Below, piece by piece: positions 1 to 7,402 of a stretch of DNA of 12,878 nucleotides. This DNA is from Methanosarcina sp. (GTDB lineage Archaea > Halobacteriota > Methanosarcinia > Methanosarcinales > Methanosarcinaceae), in contig JAMXLQ010000115.1 in the NCBI GenBank assembly GCA_024280975.1, forward strand, positions 1 to 12,878, read 5' to 3'. Every line of letters starts with the position of its first letter. Position 1 is the stretch's first letter. A program made the position numbers and the translations under genes. Below the pieces are notes generated by a model. It was not told the DNA's origin. It saw nothing but the letters and a program-made list of their open reading frames with translations, and made no database searches.

Positions 1-868
1 TCAGGTATTTTCTGCCTTCTCTTGCAAGTTCTATGCTCTTTCTACGGTGTTCGGCATCTGAAAGGGCAGCTATTCCTGCTTTTAACGCCGGAAGATTTAC
101 TGAAAACGGAGTTGCTGCCCTTATATACTCTTTTGCCAGCCATTTAGGCATGATCCCGTAGCCCAGGCGCAGGCCTGCAAGCCCGAATACCTTGGAAAAG
201 GTCCTACCCACAACAAGATTATCGTATTCCTTTACAAGCCCTGCAAGGTTCCTGTCTGCAAACTCGACGTATGCCTCGTCAACGAACACAAGAGCCCTGG
301 TATTTTCAAGGATCTTTCTCAGATCACTTTCAGGAAGGAGATTACCCGAGGGGTTATTGGGGGAACAGAGGAAGATTATTTTTGTCTTTGTGGACTGGGC
401 TTCCAGAAGCTTTTCAGGATCAACTGAGAAGTCTTGGTTTCTCTTGACAAAAACTGGCTTTCCTCCACATGCCCGTGCCGGAAGCTCGTAATAGGCGAAA
501 GTCGGAGTAGGGACTATGACCTCGTCTCCTTTTTCAATAACCAGCCTGCAAAGCCCATCAAGAAGCCCGTCCATTCCTGGTCCTGAGGCTATAAGATTTG
601 AAACCGGAAAGCCTGTATATTTCGAGAGAGCCTCCCTGAGTTCTATAGCATCTGCTGAAGGATAGATATTTGCGCCAGAAGCAATGTCCACCAGGGCTTG
701 AACAGCCTTTGAAGAGGGCCCAAGTGGATTTTCGTTTGAGCCGAGTTTAATAATTGAGGCAGGATCAAGCCCATAGGCAGAAGCTATTTCTTCAATGGAT
801 TTCCCCGGAATGTACTCTGCAATATCAAAGATTTCTTTTTTTATCAGTTCAGGCCTGCTCAAGAACAT
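1..868 (-). CDS. hisC: Histidinol-phosphate aminotransferase, C-terminus outside window
   Basis: PLP-dependent class I/II aminotransferase. It converts imidazole-acetol phosphate and glutamate to histidinol phosphate in histidine synthesis, in the cytoplasm. I translated the minus strand by hand: 289 open codons run off the window edge, against about 360 residues for the family, so roughly 70 C-terminal residues are missing. Visible motifs are the substrate-binding GSNENPLGP (about 43-51), NNPSGN (171-176), VDEAYVEF (196-203) and the PLP-lysine motif RTFSKVFGLAGLRLGYG, with the lysine near 226. The start is ATG at 868; TTG at 862, giving MSRPEL, is an alternative. The start lies inside the last codons of argD, so the two overlap by about 20 bases and are probably translated in a coupled way. 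HisC and related aromatic aminotransferases are close relatives; the SNENPLGP and YPSADA pattern favours HisC. Confidence 0.93.
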   Translation of the reverse strand, partial: MFLSRPELIKKEIFDIAEYIPGKSIEEIASAYGLDPASIIKLGSNENPLGPSSKAVQALVDIASGANIYPSADAIELREALSKYTGFPVSNLIASGPGMDGLLDGLCRLVIEKGDEVIVPTPTFAYYELPARACGGKPVFVKRNQDFSVDPEKLLEAQSTKTKIIFLCSPNNPSGNLLPESDLRKILENTRALVFVDEAYVEFADRNLAGLVKEYDNLVVGRTFSKVFGLAGLRLGYGIMPKWLAKEYIRAATPFSVNLPALKAGIAALSDAEHRRKSIELAREGRKYL

Positions 869-2060
869 CAACTACCGTATCGATCTGTTCTTTCGTAATC
901 ACAAGTGGAGGAACCAGGCGGAGTACCGAATCCGAGGTACAATTTACGAGCACTCCATATTCCCTTGCAAAATCCACAAATTTGCTACATGGATATTTTA
1001 TCTCGACTCCTATCATGAGCCCTTTTCCACGGACTTCTACAATATCCTCCCTCTCCATATTCCTGAGCTTTCCCATGAAATAAGCTCCGTTATCTTTTGA
1101 ACGCTTAAGGAGTCCCTCTTCCCGGATTGCCTCAATCGAAGCAAGTGCGGCTGCGCAGGCAAGTGGTCCACCTCCAAAAGTAGAAGCATGCTGTCCGCGT
1201 CCAAAGCTGAGTCCATCCCTGGCTGCGATAGCACCCATTGGGAAGCCTCCACCTATTGCTTTTGCCATGCTCATTATATCAGGCTCCACACCAAACTGGT
1301 CTTTACAGAACCATGTGCCTGTCCTTCCAAAGCCTGTCTGTACTTCGTCAAAGATAAGGAAAGTTCCGGTCTCATCGCAGATCTCCCTTACTTCTTTGAG
1401 GTATTCGGGATCAGGGATATTTACTCCGCCTTCTCCTTGAATGGGCTCAAGAATCACAGCTGCGGTGTTTTCCGAAATAACCTGCCTGATAGCATCAGCA
1501 TTGGAGTACGGGACAAAAGTAGTCTCGGAACTCACAGGAGGCATGAAAGGATCCCTGTACATACTTTTGTGGGTTACACTGAGCGACCCTATTGTCCTGC
1601 CGTGAAAGGAGTGCTCAGCAGCTACAAAGGCGCTTTTTCCAGAAGCCATACGGGCCAGCTTCATTGCAGCCTCTACGGATTCGGCTCCAGAGTTACAGAA
1701 AAAAATGCGTTCCATGCCTGTAACCGAGACAAGGGTTTCTGCAAGTTCAGCTTGAATTTCAGTGTAATAGAGGTTAGAAACATGTAGCAGTTTCTCAGTC
1801 TGGGCCTGGATTGCCCTGACAACAGTTGGGTGGCAGTGCCCAACATTGTTTACTGCAATTCCTGCTACACAGTCAATATACTCTTTTCCATAAATATCCC
1901 AGACAACAGCCCCTTTTCCTTCTGAAAGTACAAGAGGCTGACGCCCATAGGTCTGCATCACGTATTTTGAATCTTTTTCTATAATTGAATCGTATTTTGC
2001 CTGTAGATTCTCAAGCTCTGTAGCCTGTAAATTCTCAGGCTCTGTAATATTCTCTGTCAA
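849..2060 (-). CDS. argD: Acetylornithine aminotransferase
   Basis: Class III PLP aminotransferase of 403 residues, normal for the family. It makes N-acetylornithine from N-acetylglutamate semialdehyde and glutamate in arginine synthesis. Visible motifs: CNSGAESVEAAMKLAR (122-137), HSFHGRT (150-156), EPIQGEGG (205-212), LIFDEVQTGFGRTG (235-248, PLP-pyridine aspartate 238), SMAKAIGGGFPMG with the Schiff-base lysine at 267, and STFGGGPLAC. The start is TTG at 2060, supported by an AGGAAGG Shine-Dalgarno seven bases upstream; no ATG fits better. Residues 7-20 carry two copies of a PENLQATE-like unit from a 24-bp tandem duplication, a non-catalytic extension. The stop at 849 lies inside the start of hisC, so the two form an operon. 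Some archaeal enzymes of this type also act on succinyl-diaminopimelate or lysine intermediates, so the exact substrate is family-level inference. Confidence 0.93.
   Translation of the reverse strand: MTENITEPENLQATELENLQAKYDSIIEKDSKYVMQTYGRQPLVLSEGKGAVVWDIYGKEYIDCVAGIAVNNVGHCHPTVVRAIQAQTEKLLHVSNLYYTEIQAELAETLVSVTGMERIFFCNSGAESVEAAMKLARMASGKSAFVAAEHSFHGRTIGSLSVTHKSMYRDPFMPPVSSETTFVPYSNADAIRQVISENTAAVILEPIQGEGGVNIPDPEYLKEVREICDETGTFLIFDEVQTGFGRTGTWFCKDQFGVEPDIMSMAKAIGGGFPMGAIAARDGLSFGRGQHASTFGGGPLACAAALASIEAIREEGLLKRSKDNGAYFMGKLRNMEREDIVEVRGKGLMIGVEIKYPCSKFVDFAREYGVLVNCTSDSVLRLVPPLVITKEQIDTVVDVLEQA
1999..2046. repeat. 24-bp tandem duplication in the argD 5' coding end
   Basis: Two consecutive 24-bp units (1999-2022 and 2023-2046) differ at two positions. 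They encode two eight-residue copies (TEPENLQA and TELENLQA) just after the ArgD start, ahead of the conserved fold. The length is a multiple of three, so the frame is kept. Confidence 0.85.
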
Positions 2061-2483
2061 TTGAATTCCTTCCTAAAATTGTTCCTTTAAGCTGCTCGGA
2101 AAGTTTAACGAATAAAGGCTGGATTATTTTGAATCATTTTTATATTTGGAGACTTGAATAGCTCGAAATGAATGTATTATTAATCTTTTGAAAACATTCC
2201 ATATGAAGGTTTAAGAAGTTTACATTTGAATCACGCAGTTGAATTTTTCTCTGTCTTCTCGAAGTCCAGATAATTCCCTGATTCCCTATGAATGTTACTA
2301 CTCCTTCTCGAAAATAAATTTTTTCCGCAATTCCTTCTCTTGGAGAATTAGCTCATAATCTACATGGATAAAATTTGCCATACATTAATTAAAAATTTAG
2401 AAGGAGTCTCTGATCAAGGAAAATTCCGGACTTTTGAGGCATCAAAGGCATATGCACTAACTCAGCCGAGTAATTACTCTGGA
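2061..2483. other. AT-rich intergenic region carrying the argD promoter
   Basis: About 420 bases without a convincing gene. On the minus strand a BoxA-like AAATATAAAA lies at about 2147-2137, roughly 80 bases before the argD start, a plausible TATA box for the argD-hisC operon. Nearer the bactofilin-like stop, the stretch around 2385-2397 reads as a short oligo-T run on the minus strand and may act as a terminator. A five-base hairpin (TTCTC-TTG-GAGAA) sits near 2336-2348. The open frame on the plus strand here extends antisense into the upstream gene's 3' end and is not credible. Confidence 0.4.
2068..2074 (-). promoter_or_regulatory. Shine-Dalgarno of argD deciding a TTG start
   Basis: On the minus strand the sequence reads AGGAAGG, seven bases before the TTG at 2060. 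Purine-rich match and ideal spacing make TTG the likely initiator. Confidence 0.6.
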
Positions 2484-3650
2484 TTACTCTCCGGCCTTCT
2501 GTTCCTTCCTGTAAGTCCTGGCTCCTGTAAAGCGTCTGCTTCTTTCCAAGGCTCGGGTTCTGGCAGTTTTTCTTTCTCTACCAGGGACAAAAATATTTCT
2601 AGCTTTGGCACTCGATTTGACCGGTGAAGAATCTACTTCCACAATATTCAGGGTTTCTACGGGTTTATTCTGAAGTTCATTTTCGGGTTCATTCTGAGGT
2701 ACATTCTCGGGCAACCTATGAGTTTCGCTCATTATTACTTTCCCTAAAGCATTGACTTCTGCAAGAACAGGTTTCTCTGTAGCGTCCCGTAAGAAAGATA
2801 CTCCTGAAGGTGCTTTTATCGTGCCGTCTACCCTCGCGTTTTCGTGCAGTAAGACCGAGTCGGCTTTTATCCCCCCGAAAACTCGGCTGTTCCTGCCAAT
2901 CTGCACCTGACCTTTTGAATAAAGATTACCATAGACAGTGCAATTTTCTCCGATGTTGATCTTACTCTCTGAGTAAACGCTTCCCTTAAGGGTAAGTTTT
3001 TTTCCTATCTCGACAGCCTGTGCCCGGAGATTTCCTATCAATAGGCAGCTGTTTCCAATAAAAGCTTCTCCGGCAACCTCAATAGCTTCAGGGGAAATTT
3101 TTGAGTCTGCGGGTATAATCAATATATTTTCACTGGGTTCTTTTCCCTCAAGGCCAGGGATATCCTCGGAATCCTCAAAAAGTTCTTCTACGGCTTTTTC
3201 GATTTCTTCACCTTTGCCAAGGCGCATCATTTCCCTTATGTAGAGAAACAAAAATATAATTACAGGAACAGGATTCCTTACTACTATCCATCCTTTAGCT
3301 TCGAATCCTCCTCGAATTTTAACTTCTTTTCCTACATCGAGGTCCCCTTCCACGAACAGCTTCCCGTCAATGGTTACAAATTCCCCCAGGTAGGCATTTC
3401 TTCCGACCTCTACCCTACTCCCCAGTTTTGACCACATATCAACCCTGATATCGGAACTTGTCGCGATATCCCCGGAGACGGCTACTCCCTCTCCCATAAT
3501 AATTGTATCGCCGAGTATGCCATACTCAATATTAGAGTGATTGCCGACAATAACGTCTCCCTCTACCTTAATCCTGTTTGCCTCTATTCTGGTGTTATCT
3601 GGAACCAGGAAGTGTTTTAAAATCTGTTCTGGCTCTGAAATAATGTTCAC
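2484..3650 (-). CDS. Bactofilin-like polymer-forming hexapeptide-repeat protein
   Basis: 388 residues. The protein is built mostly of short beta-helix turns with the pattern [I/V/L]-G-x-[N/x]-[x/S], e.g. DVIVGNHSNIEYGILGD, VEVGRNAYLGEFVTIDGK, KINIGENCTVYGNLYSKG and VQIGRNSRVFGGIKAD. This is typical of the polymer-forming cytoskeletal (bactofilin) superfamily and of left-handed beta-helix acyltransferases. Two such halves (about 20-120 and 175-285) flank a hydrophobic insert near 121-143 (WIVVRNPVPVIIFLFLYI) and an acidic helix (147-163). The C-terminal 100 residues are low complexity: an Asn/Glu/Pro stretch, then a strongly basic Arg/Lys tail, possibly for nucleic acid or membrane binding. 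The start is GTG at 3650, since no nearby ATG exists. No acyltransferase catalytic histidine is evident, so a scaffold role is favoured. Monocistronic, with AT-rich spacers on both sides. Confidence 0.7.
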   Translation of the reverse strand: MNIISEPEQILKHFLVPDNTRIEANRIKVEGDVIVGNHSNIEYGILGDTIIMGEGVAVSGDIATSSDIRVDMWSKLGSRVEVGRNAYLGEFVTIDGKLFVEGDLDVGKEVKIRGGFEAKGWIVVRNPVPVIIFLFLYIREMMRLGKGEEIEKAVEELFEDSEDIPGLEGKEPSENILIIPADSKISPEAIEVAGEAFIGNSCLLIGNLRAQAVEIGKKLTLKGSVYSESKINIGENCTVYGNLYSKGQVQIGRNSRVFGGIKADSVLLHENARVDGTIKAPSGVSFLRDATEKPVLAEVNALGKVIMSETHRLPENVPQNEPENELQNKPVETLNIVEVDSSPVKSSAKARNIFVPGRERKTARTRALERSRRFTGARTYRKEQKAGE

Positions 3651-3960
3651 TCTCCGGGAAACTGTTATCTTTTGAAATTATTATTTCTTTGATATAGATC
3701 TCAGGTTGAAACTGCTCTTTTAAAGATCCTTTTTTCTCAATGATATTCATTCAAAAATTACTATCTATGATATATTCTTATTCATTTTATTCTTTCACTA
3801 TAAGAATAGTTGAGCAATAGAAGTAGCTTTTTATTATACTATGTTTAACAAGTAAATTTCTCTAAAACTTAAAAAGCTATAATCTTCAGCATAAAACTTA
3901 ACGCCTATTCATTTTTTCTCTGTTCGCTTTATCTATTCACAAGTTTTTTGAATTCTGGGT
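3651..3960. other. AT-rich intergenic spacer with promoter-like sequence
   Basis: 310 bases without a gene. On the minus strand GAATATATCA at about 3778-3769 resembles an archaeal TATA box for the bactofilin-like gene, with a leader of about 100 bases. A perfect 9-bp inverted repeat (TATTCTTAT at 3773-3781, ATAAGAATA at 3800-3808) overlaps it. It could be an operator, but such repeats are expected by chance in sequence this AT-rich. Confidence 0.35.
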
Positions 3961-4443
3961 TCATTTTTCTTTTTTCAAAGCAGTTCCTACTCTTACATCT
4001 ACGGCTGCGCCACTGTCAAGAGCGCAAATTTCCGCAGGAGATAAGAGCAGTTGTCCTGTTGCGAGCAGTCTGTCAGCTTCGTCTGTTATGAGCACTTCTT
4101 CTCCTGCCCTCAGTTCAGGATCAATTTCAATTACGTGTTTTATAAAAGCAGTTTTACCTTTCTCCACAAAAGGAGCAGCTTCTTCTGAAATGACAACTCT
4201 AAGCTTTTTTTCTGGTAATAGTCTATGGATAATAGAGGCTCCTTCAATACTGAGGGTAAAAAAACCATCCTTTGCTCTTGCTGTAGCTATACGCTTTCCT
4301 GAGTGAAGGACCTGGCGTACTCTTTTTGTCCTGGATAACTGAAAAGTTGAGTTGTCAGGAAAAAGTTCTTTTCCGATGCCTTTCCCAAACTGATAGTCTG
4401 CGATCGTGCGGACTCTGGCAAGTCTTTCTGTGTCATAATTCAT
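3961..4443 (-). CDS. Stand-alone PUA-domain protein, archaeosine TGT C-terminal-like
   Basis: 160 residues, ATG start at 4443. The N-terminal part, VRTIADYQFGKGIGKELFPD (11-30), matches the RTIADYQFG segment that I know from the domain preceding PUA in archaeal tRNA-guanine transglycosylase and ArcS. Residues about 79-155 (LRVVISEEAAPFVEKGKTAF, then HVIEIDPELRAGEEVLITDE and LATGQLLLSPAEI) are a textbook PUA RNA-binding fold. There is no catalytic transglycosylase domain, so this is an RNA-binding module only. It could work with a separate tRNA-modifying enzyme, as in archaea where arcTGT is split, but no partner is nearby. The C-terminus is a short lysine-rich tail. The PUA call is firm; a role in tRNA modification is inference from the family. 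Confidence 0.8.
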   Translation of the reverse strand: MNYDTERLARVRTIADYQFGKGIGKELFPDNSTFQLSRTKRVRQVLHSGKRIATARAKDGFFTLSIEGASIIHRLLPEKKLRVVISEEAAPFVEKGKTAFIKHVIEIDPELRAGEEVLITDEADRLLATGQLLLSPAEICALDSGAAVDVRVGTALKKEK

Positions 4444-4782
4444 GAGAGTAGGTAATATATGCAGACCTTAAAGTAATTCCGGTTATCTTTATTTTTCGGA
4501 ATCATACTACAAAAAACTGATAATAATTCATATTCTCCTAAAGAAATAATAAAATATTTATATTTGATAAATTTTAAGCACCATCTGTTCTGTTAGATGT
4601 ACCGCACTCAGTCTTAATCTATGAAAAAATGTAAAAAAAGAGTAAGGCATCGAACCTGTTTAAGCAGAACTGTAAATGGACAGCATACATAACGCCATTA
4701 ATTTCCAGAGAGATTTTTGGTGCTTAAATGCGGTGGGTTTAAAATCCATGTCCTGAATGAATTGAATTTTTAGATAAGCAGA
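4444..4782. other. Divergent promoter region between the PUA gene and the first RHH paralogue
   Basis: About 340 bases between diverging genes. A perfect 11-bp inverted repeat (TTTAAGCACCA at 4573-4583, TGGTGCTTAAA at 4718-4728) brackets 134 bases. A second short pair follows each arm (ACCGCA at 4601, TGCGGT at 4729). TATA-like sequences are near 4555-4566 (ATTTATATTT) and 4739-4745 (TTTAAAA); the second would give a leader of about 15-20 bases for the gene at 4786. The inverted repeat could be an operator pair for a DNA-looping regulator. No RNA gene is seen. Confidence 0.4.
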
Positions 4783-4785
4783 TTG

Positions 4786-5898
4786 ATGATCGTGTTGATT
4801 CGAAAAAACGTATCTCTTGATGAGACCCACCTTCAGAAACTTCAGCCCCTTCTAGAAAAACATAAAGGGAATTTAAGCGCAGCAATAAGGGAAATTATTG
4901 ACCTGGCCAGCTTTGACCTTGAAAATAGTGAAAGTCCTAAAGAAGTCGCTGAAAAACTGAAAAAAGAGAGAAAATTTTCCGGAACAAAGGAAGAACTTCT
5001 CACGAGCGAAGAATCCATTACAATGAACCAACAAATGATGAAGTGGCTTGTAAAAAGCTGTGCTGGTAAACTTATTAACGAGGATGTTATTCATGGAATG
5101 ATTAATCCTTACATTATCACCACATTTTCCGAACTGGAAGAGCACCTTAACTCCAGCAGTAAGAGGATGGGTTGGAAAATTGAGGTTTCTGGTCCTCATA
5201 GAGAAGAACATGAAAACGGCTCCGCTATCATGGAGTTTACTGGCGGGGATCGGGATTTTCGTGAGTTTCTAGTAGAGGCAGTCTGTATTTTCCTTTCACG
5301 CTGGATGAGCCTGGACATAGAGGCACTGCATAGGAAGTCCAATTCAATTACCATTTATCTGATATATTTTGTCAGGAGTGACCCAGAGGAAATACCTCCT
5401 GGTATCAGGAAATATTTCGGTTCCAGAGATTTCCTTTACAGAGAAATTGAGAAAAAACCTGAATTCTGGATTGAACTTGTTGAGCTTTATCAAAAATTCA
5501 ATTACAGGAGAGTTAATCTGGATAAGGATCTTTTTAAAGCCCTGATAGCAGGCGAACTGCCAGATATTACAAAATATTTTGAAATTAAAGCTGGCCGTTC
5601 TTTGTATGAAATCCCGCTTTCGGAATTACTTCAGCTTTTCAAGTACCTTATGATGACATCTCAGCTCGTTAATGATGTGGAAATTTGTACCGAAAGGGGA
5701 AAGGAAAAAATGAAAATCAGCCACTATTATTCTGATGAAAAAGTAATTGAAAGAATGATACAGCTTTTTTCCAGTGTGTTTGAAGCTGGTTGGCATAACT
5801 TTAGTCTGAGCATAGTATCGGAACTTTTAATTTTCGACTTCTCTGCTGGCGTTCCAAACGAAGAACCTGAAAAAATTTATTCAGGAGAGAGCTTTTAA
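4786..5898 (+). CDS. RHH-domain protein with two alpha/beta modules, paralogue 1
   Basis: About 370 residues, predicted soluble, no signal peptide. Numbering is from the TTG at 4783. Residues about 6-45 (IRKNVSLDETHLQKL, then KGNLSAAIREIIDLA) have the strand-helix-helix pattern of RHH (CopG/Arc-like) DNA-binding domains. A charged linker (46-75) follows. Then come two stretches of similar layout, about 80-195 and 245-352: helices, a SEL motif, strand (GWKIEV or DVEICTE), strand, a 20-residue helix (RDFREFLVEAVCIFL or DEKVIERMIQLFSSVF), strand (NSITIYL or SELLIFDF). Between them is a conserved linker (EIPPGIRKYFG, KKPEFW). I do not recognise the C-terminal family. Role by inference: transcription regulator with a ligand-sensing or dimerisation part. 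The start is uncertain: TTG 4783, ATG 4786, GTG 4792 and TTG 4795 are all in frame, and none has a strong Shine-Dalgarno. Confidence 0.8.
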   Translation: MIVLIRKNVSLDETHLQKLQPLLEKHKGNLSAAIREIIDLASFDLENSESPKEVAEKLKKERKFSGTKEELLTSEESITMNQQMMKWLVKSCAGKLINEDVIHGMINPYIITTFSELEEHLNSSSKRMGWKIEVSGPHREEHENGSAIMEFTGGDRDFREFLVEAVCIFLSRWMSLDIEALHRKSNSITIYLIYFVRSDPEEIPPGIRKYFGSRDFLYREIEKKPEFWIELVELYQKFNYRRVNLDKDLFKALIAGELPDITKYFEIKAGRSLYEIPLSELLQLFKYLMMTSQLVNDVEICTERGKEKMKISHYYSDEKVIERMIQLFSSVFEAGWHNFSLSIVSELLIFDFSAGVPNEEPEKIYSGESF

Positions 5899-5910
5899 CT
5901 AAAATAACAA

Positions 5911-5920
5911 TTTATATATA
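5911..5920 (+). promoter_or_regulatory. TATA box (BoxA) upstream of the second RHH paralogue
   Basis: TTTATATATA, a close match to the archaeal BoxA consensus, lies 13 bases after the stop of paralogue 1. Transcription would start near 5940-5945, giving a leader of about 80 bases. This suggests the paralogues are transcribed separately rather than as one operon. Confidence 0.55.
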
Positions 5921-6026
5921 AGTGTTTATCTACTAAACGTCTATATACTCTTTAAGCTCAGCCGCGCCTCCTTTACTTTGAGGTTGTTTTCAAAAATAAA
6001 TTATATTGAAAAGGTTGGAACAATTT

Positions 6027-7079
6027 TTGGTTCGTAAAAACGTTTCCATGGATGATAAACATCTTAAAAAACTTGAACCATTCCTGGATAAAAACAACGG
6101 TAATCTAAGTGCTGCAATCCGGGACGCGATAGAGTTTGCAGACGCAGCTCTTGAGGGATATGAATCCGTAGAGGAGGCACTCGAATATTTCACAGAGGGT
6201 TCTGCAAAGTATCTCAAAATGCGAAATAATTTGATTGAAAGTGGAGAATGTATACTGGTAAGCCAGATTTCCTTCAGGTGGCTTATCGAAAATACAGATG
6301 GAATTCTTGTTACCGATGAACTCGTAAGTGAACTTTTTAATCCTTATCAGATAAAAAGCGCCTCAGACCTTCTGGAATACCTGAATAAACGTAGTAGAAA
6401 CCACGGGTGGGGGATTAAAGCTTCTATTATCAATTGGGAGGAAGACAAGACTGAGGTAATAGTGCTTGAACATGGAGATCCCAGTTTAAGAGCATTCCTT
6501 GCCGAATCTCTCTCTATTTTTCTTGGTCGCTACCTGAATCTTGATGTTTCTTTTGTCCATCGTAAATCCAACTCTATTCTGATCTTTCTTAAGGAATACA
6601 AATCTGATACGGAGATTCCTCCGGGAATCAGGAAAAACTTTGGGATCCTGGATTATACATTTAAAGAAATCAAAAGCAAGCCCGATTTCTGGACCACTCT
6701 TGTGGAAAAGTACATGTTACAGAGATATGAGAGAATAAGCCTTAATAAGAATGTATTTGAAGTTTTTCTCTCAGGTGGAGTCCCGGATATAACTGGTTTT
6801 TTTGAAGCATTTGCAGGCAAACCTATCCGGGAGATTCCTCTCTCCGAATTGTTTGTTCTTTGTAAAAAAATAGTTTTAGTTACCCAGCTCGTAAATGAGA
6901 TTGAAAGGACCAACGAGAACGGAAAAATGTATATAAAAATCAGACATCAGTTTTCCGATGAAAAGGTAATTCTCAAGTTGGTTGAGCTTTTTTCAAAAGT
7001 ATTCGGGGCAGCAGGCCAAACATTCGATATTAGAACTATATCAAATCTTATTATCTTTGAGTTTACAGAAGTACGTTAA
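6027..7079 (+). CDS. RHH-domain protein with two alpha/beta modules, paralogue 2
   Basis: 350 residues from TTG 6027, or 357 from TTG 6006. It aligns end to end with its neighbours: RHH region VRKNVSMDDKHLKKL then NNGNLSAAIRDAIEFA; module one with FNPYQIKSASDLLEYL, HGWGIKAS, LRAFLAESLSIFLGRYLNL and HRKSNSILIFL; linker EIPPGIRKNFG and KPDFW; module two with SGGVPDITGFF, EIPLSEL, a strand pair, FSDEKVILKLVELFSKVFG and ISNLIIFEF. It shares HRKSNSI, EIPPGIRK and EIPLSEL with paralogue 1, so these two are the closer pair. No ATG occurs before the RHH region. TTG 6027 aligns with the supported start of paralogue 3 and has an AGGTTG-like sequence upstream, so I prefer it. The gap to paralogue 1 is about 130 bases and contains a TATA box. 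Function unknown; probably DNA-binding by its N-terminus. Confidence 0.78.
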   Translation: MVRKNVSMDDKHLKKLEPFLDKNNGNLSAAIRDAIEFADAALEGYESVEEALEYFTEGSAKYLKMRNNLIESGECILVSQISFRWLIENTDGILVTDELVSELFNPYQIKSASDLLEYLNKRSRNHGWGIKASIINWEEDKTEVIVLEHGDPSLRAFLAESLSIFLGRYLNLDVSFVHRKSNSILIFLKEYKSDTEIPPGIRKNFGILDYTFKEIKSKPDFWTTLVEKYMLQRYERISLNKNVFEVFLSGGVPDITGFFEAFAGKPIREIPLSELFVLCKKIVLVTQLVNEIERTNENGKMYIKIRHQFSDEKVILKLVELFSKVFGAAGQTFDIRTISNLIIFEFTEVR

Positions 7080-7402
7080 TAATTTTAACCTTCCTCAAAA
7101 TTTTTATGTAAACTTTTACTGCAGACTTATCCACATAAAATATATTTTTAGTAAAGTATCCTCTCATTTAAAGTTTTTATTTTTCTCCTCTATATTTTTC
7201 CCTTCCCACTAATGACGTTGTTTTCTCTATTAACTTATTGTATTTATTTTCGCCTAAGATACATCTTTTTGCGTTTGATTCTAGCAAAAATATTAAGAAG
7301 TATGAGTGCTAATCTATTATCTGGTTAACGAAAGTGAAAATGTCGATAAGTTAAGAAATTTGAGCTGCTTATGGTCTCAAGAAGGCAGGAGAGGGAATCC
7401 GC
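7080..7402. other. Intergenic region between RHH paralogues 2 and 3
   Basis: The first 120 bases contain several T-rich runs (near 7094-7101, 7174-7186 and 7193-7201) suited to archaeal oligo-T termination of paralogue 2. A TATA-like AAAAATATTAA near 7286-7296 could serve paralogue 3, with a leader of about 80 bases. A 9-bp inverted pair (TTAACTTAT at 7229-7237 and ATAAGTTAA at 7345-7353) is present but may be chance. No gene seen. Confidence 0.35.
7387..7395 (+). promoter_or_regulatory. Shine-Dalgarno of RHH paralogue 3 deciding a TTG start
   Basis: AGGAGAGGG lies seven bases before the TTG at 7403. It is the strongest ribosome site of the three paralogues, and fixes the family start as M-[I/V]-R-K-N. 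Confidence 0.7.

Noticed and set aside
1188..1787. 199-codon open frame on the plus strand inside argD
   Set aside because: It is antisense to a strongly recognised argD; composition is cysteine/serine/histidine-rich shadow sequence with no family resemblance.
2364..2627. 87-codon plus-strand frame overlapping the bactofilin-like 3' end
   Set aside because: Its second half is antisense to the real gene, there is no Shine-Dalgarno, and the residues are low-complexity serine/glycine/phenylalanine.
3773..3808. 9-bp inverted repeat TATTCTTAT/ATAAGAATA as an operator
   Set aside because: Very AT-rich surroundings make such matches likely by chance, and no second copy was seen near other genes.
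4646..4658. On the minus strand, CAGGTTCGATGCC resembles a tRNA T-arm
   Set aside because: The T stem pairs over only three bases, and no acceptor, anticodon or D arm could be assembled around it.
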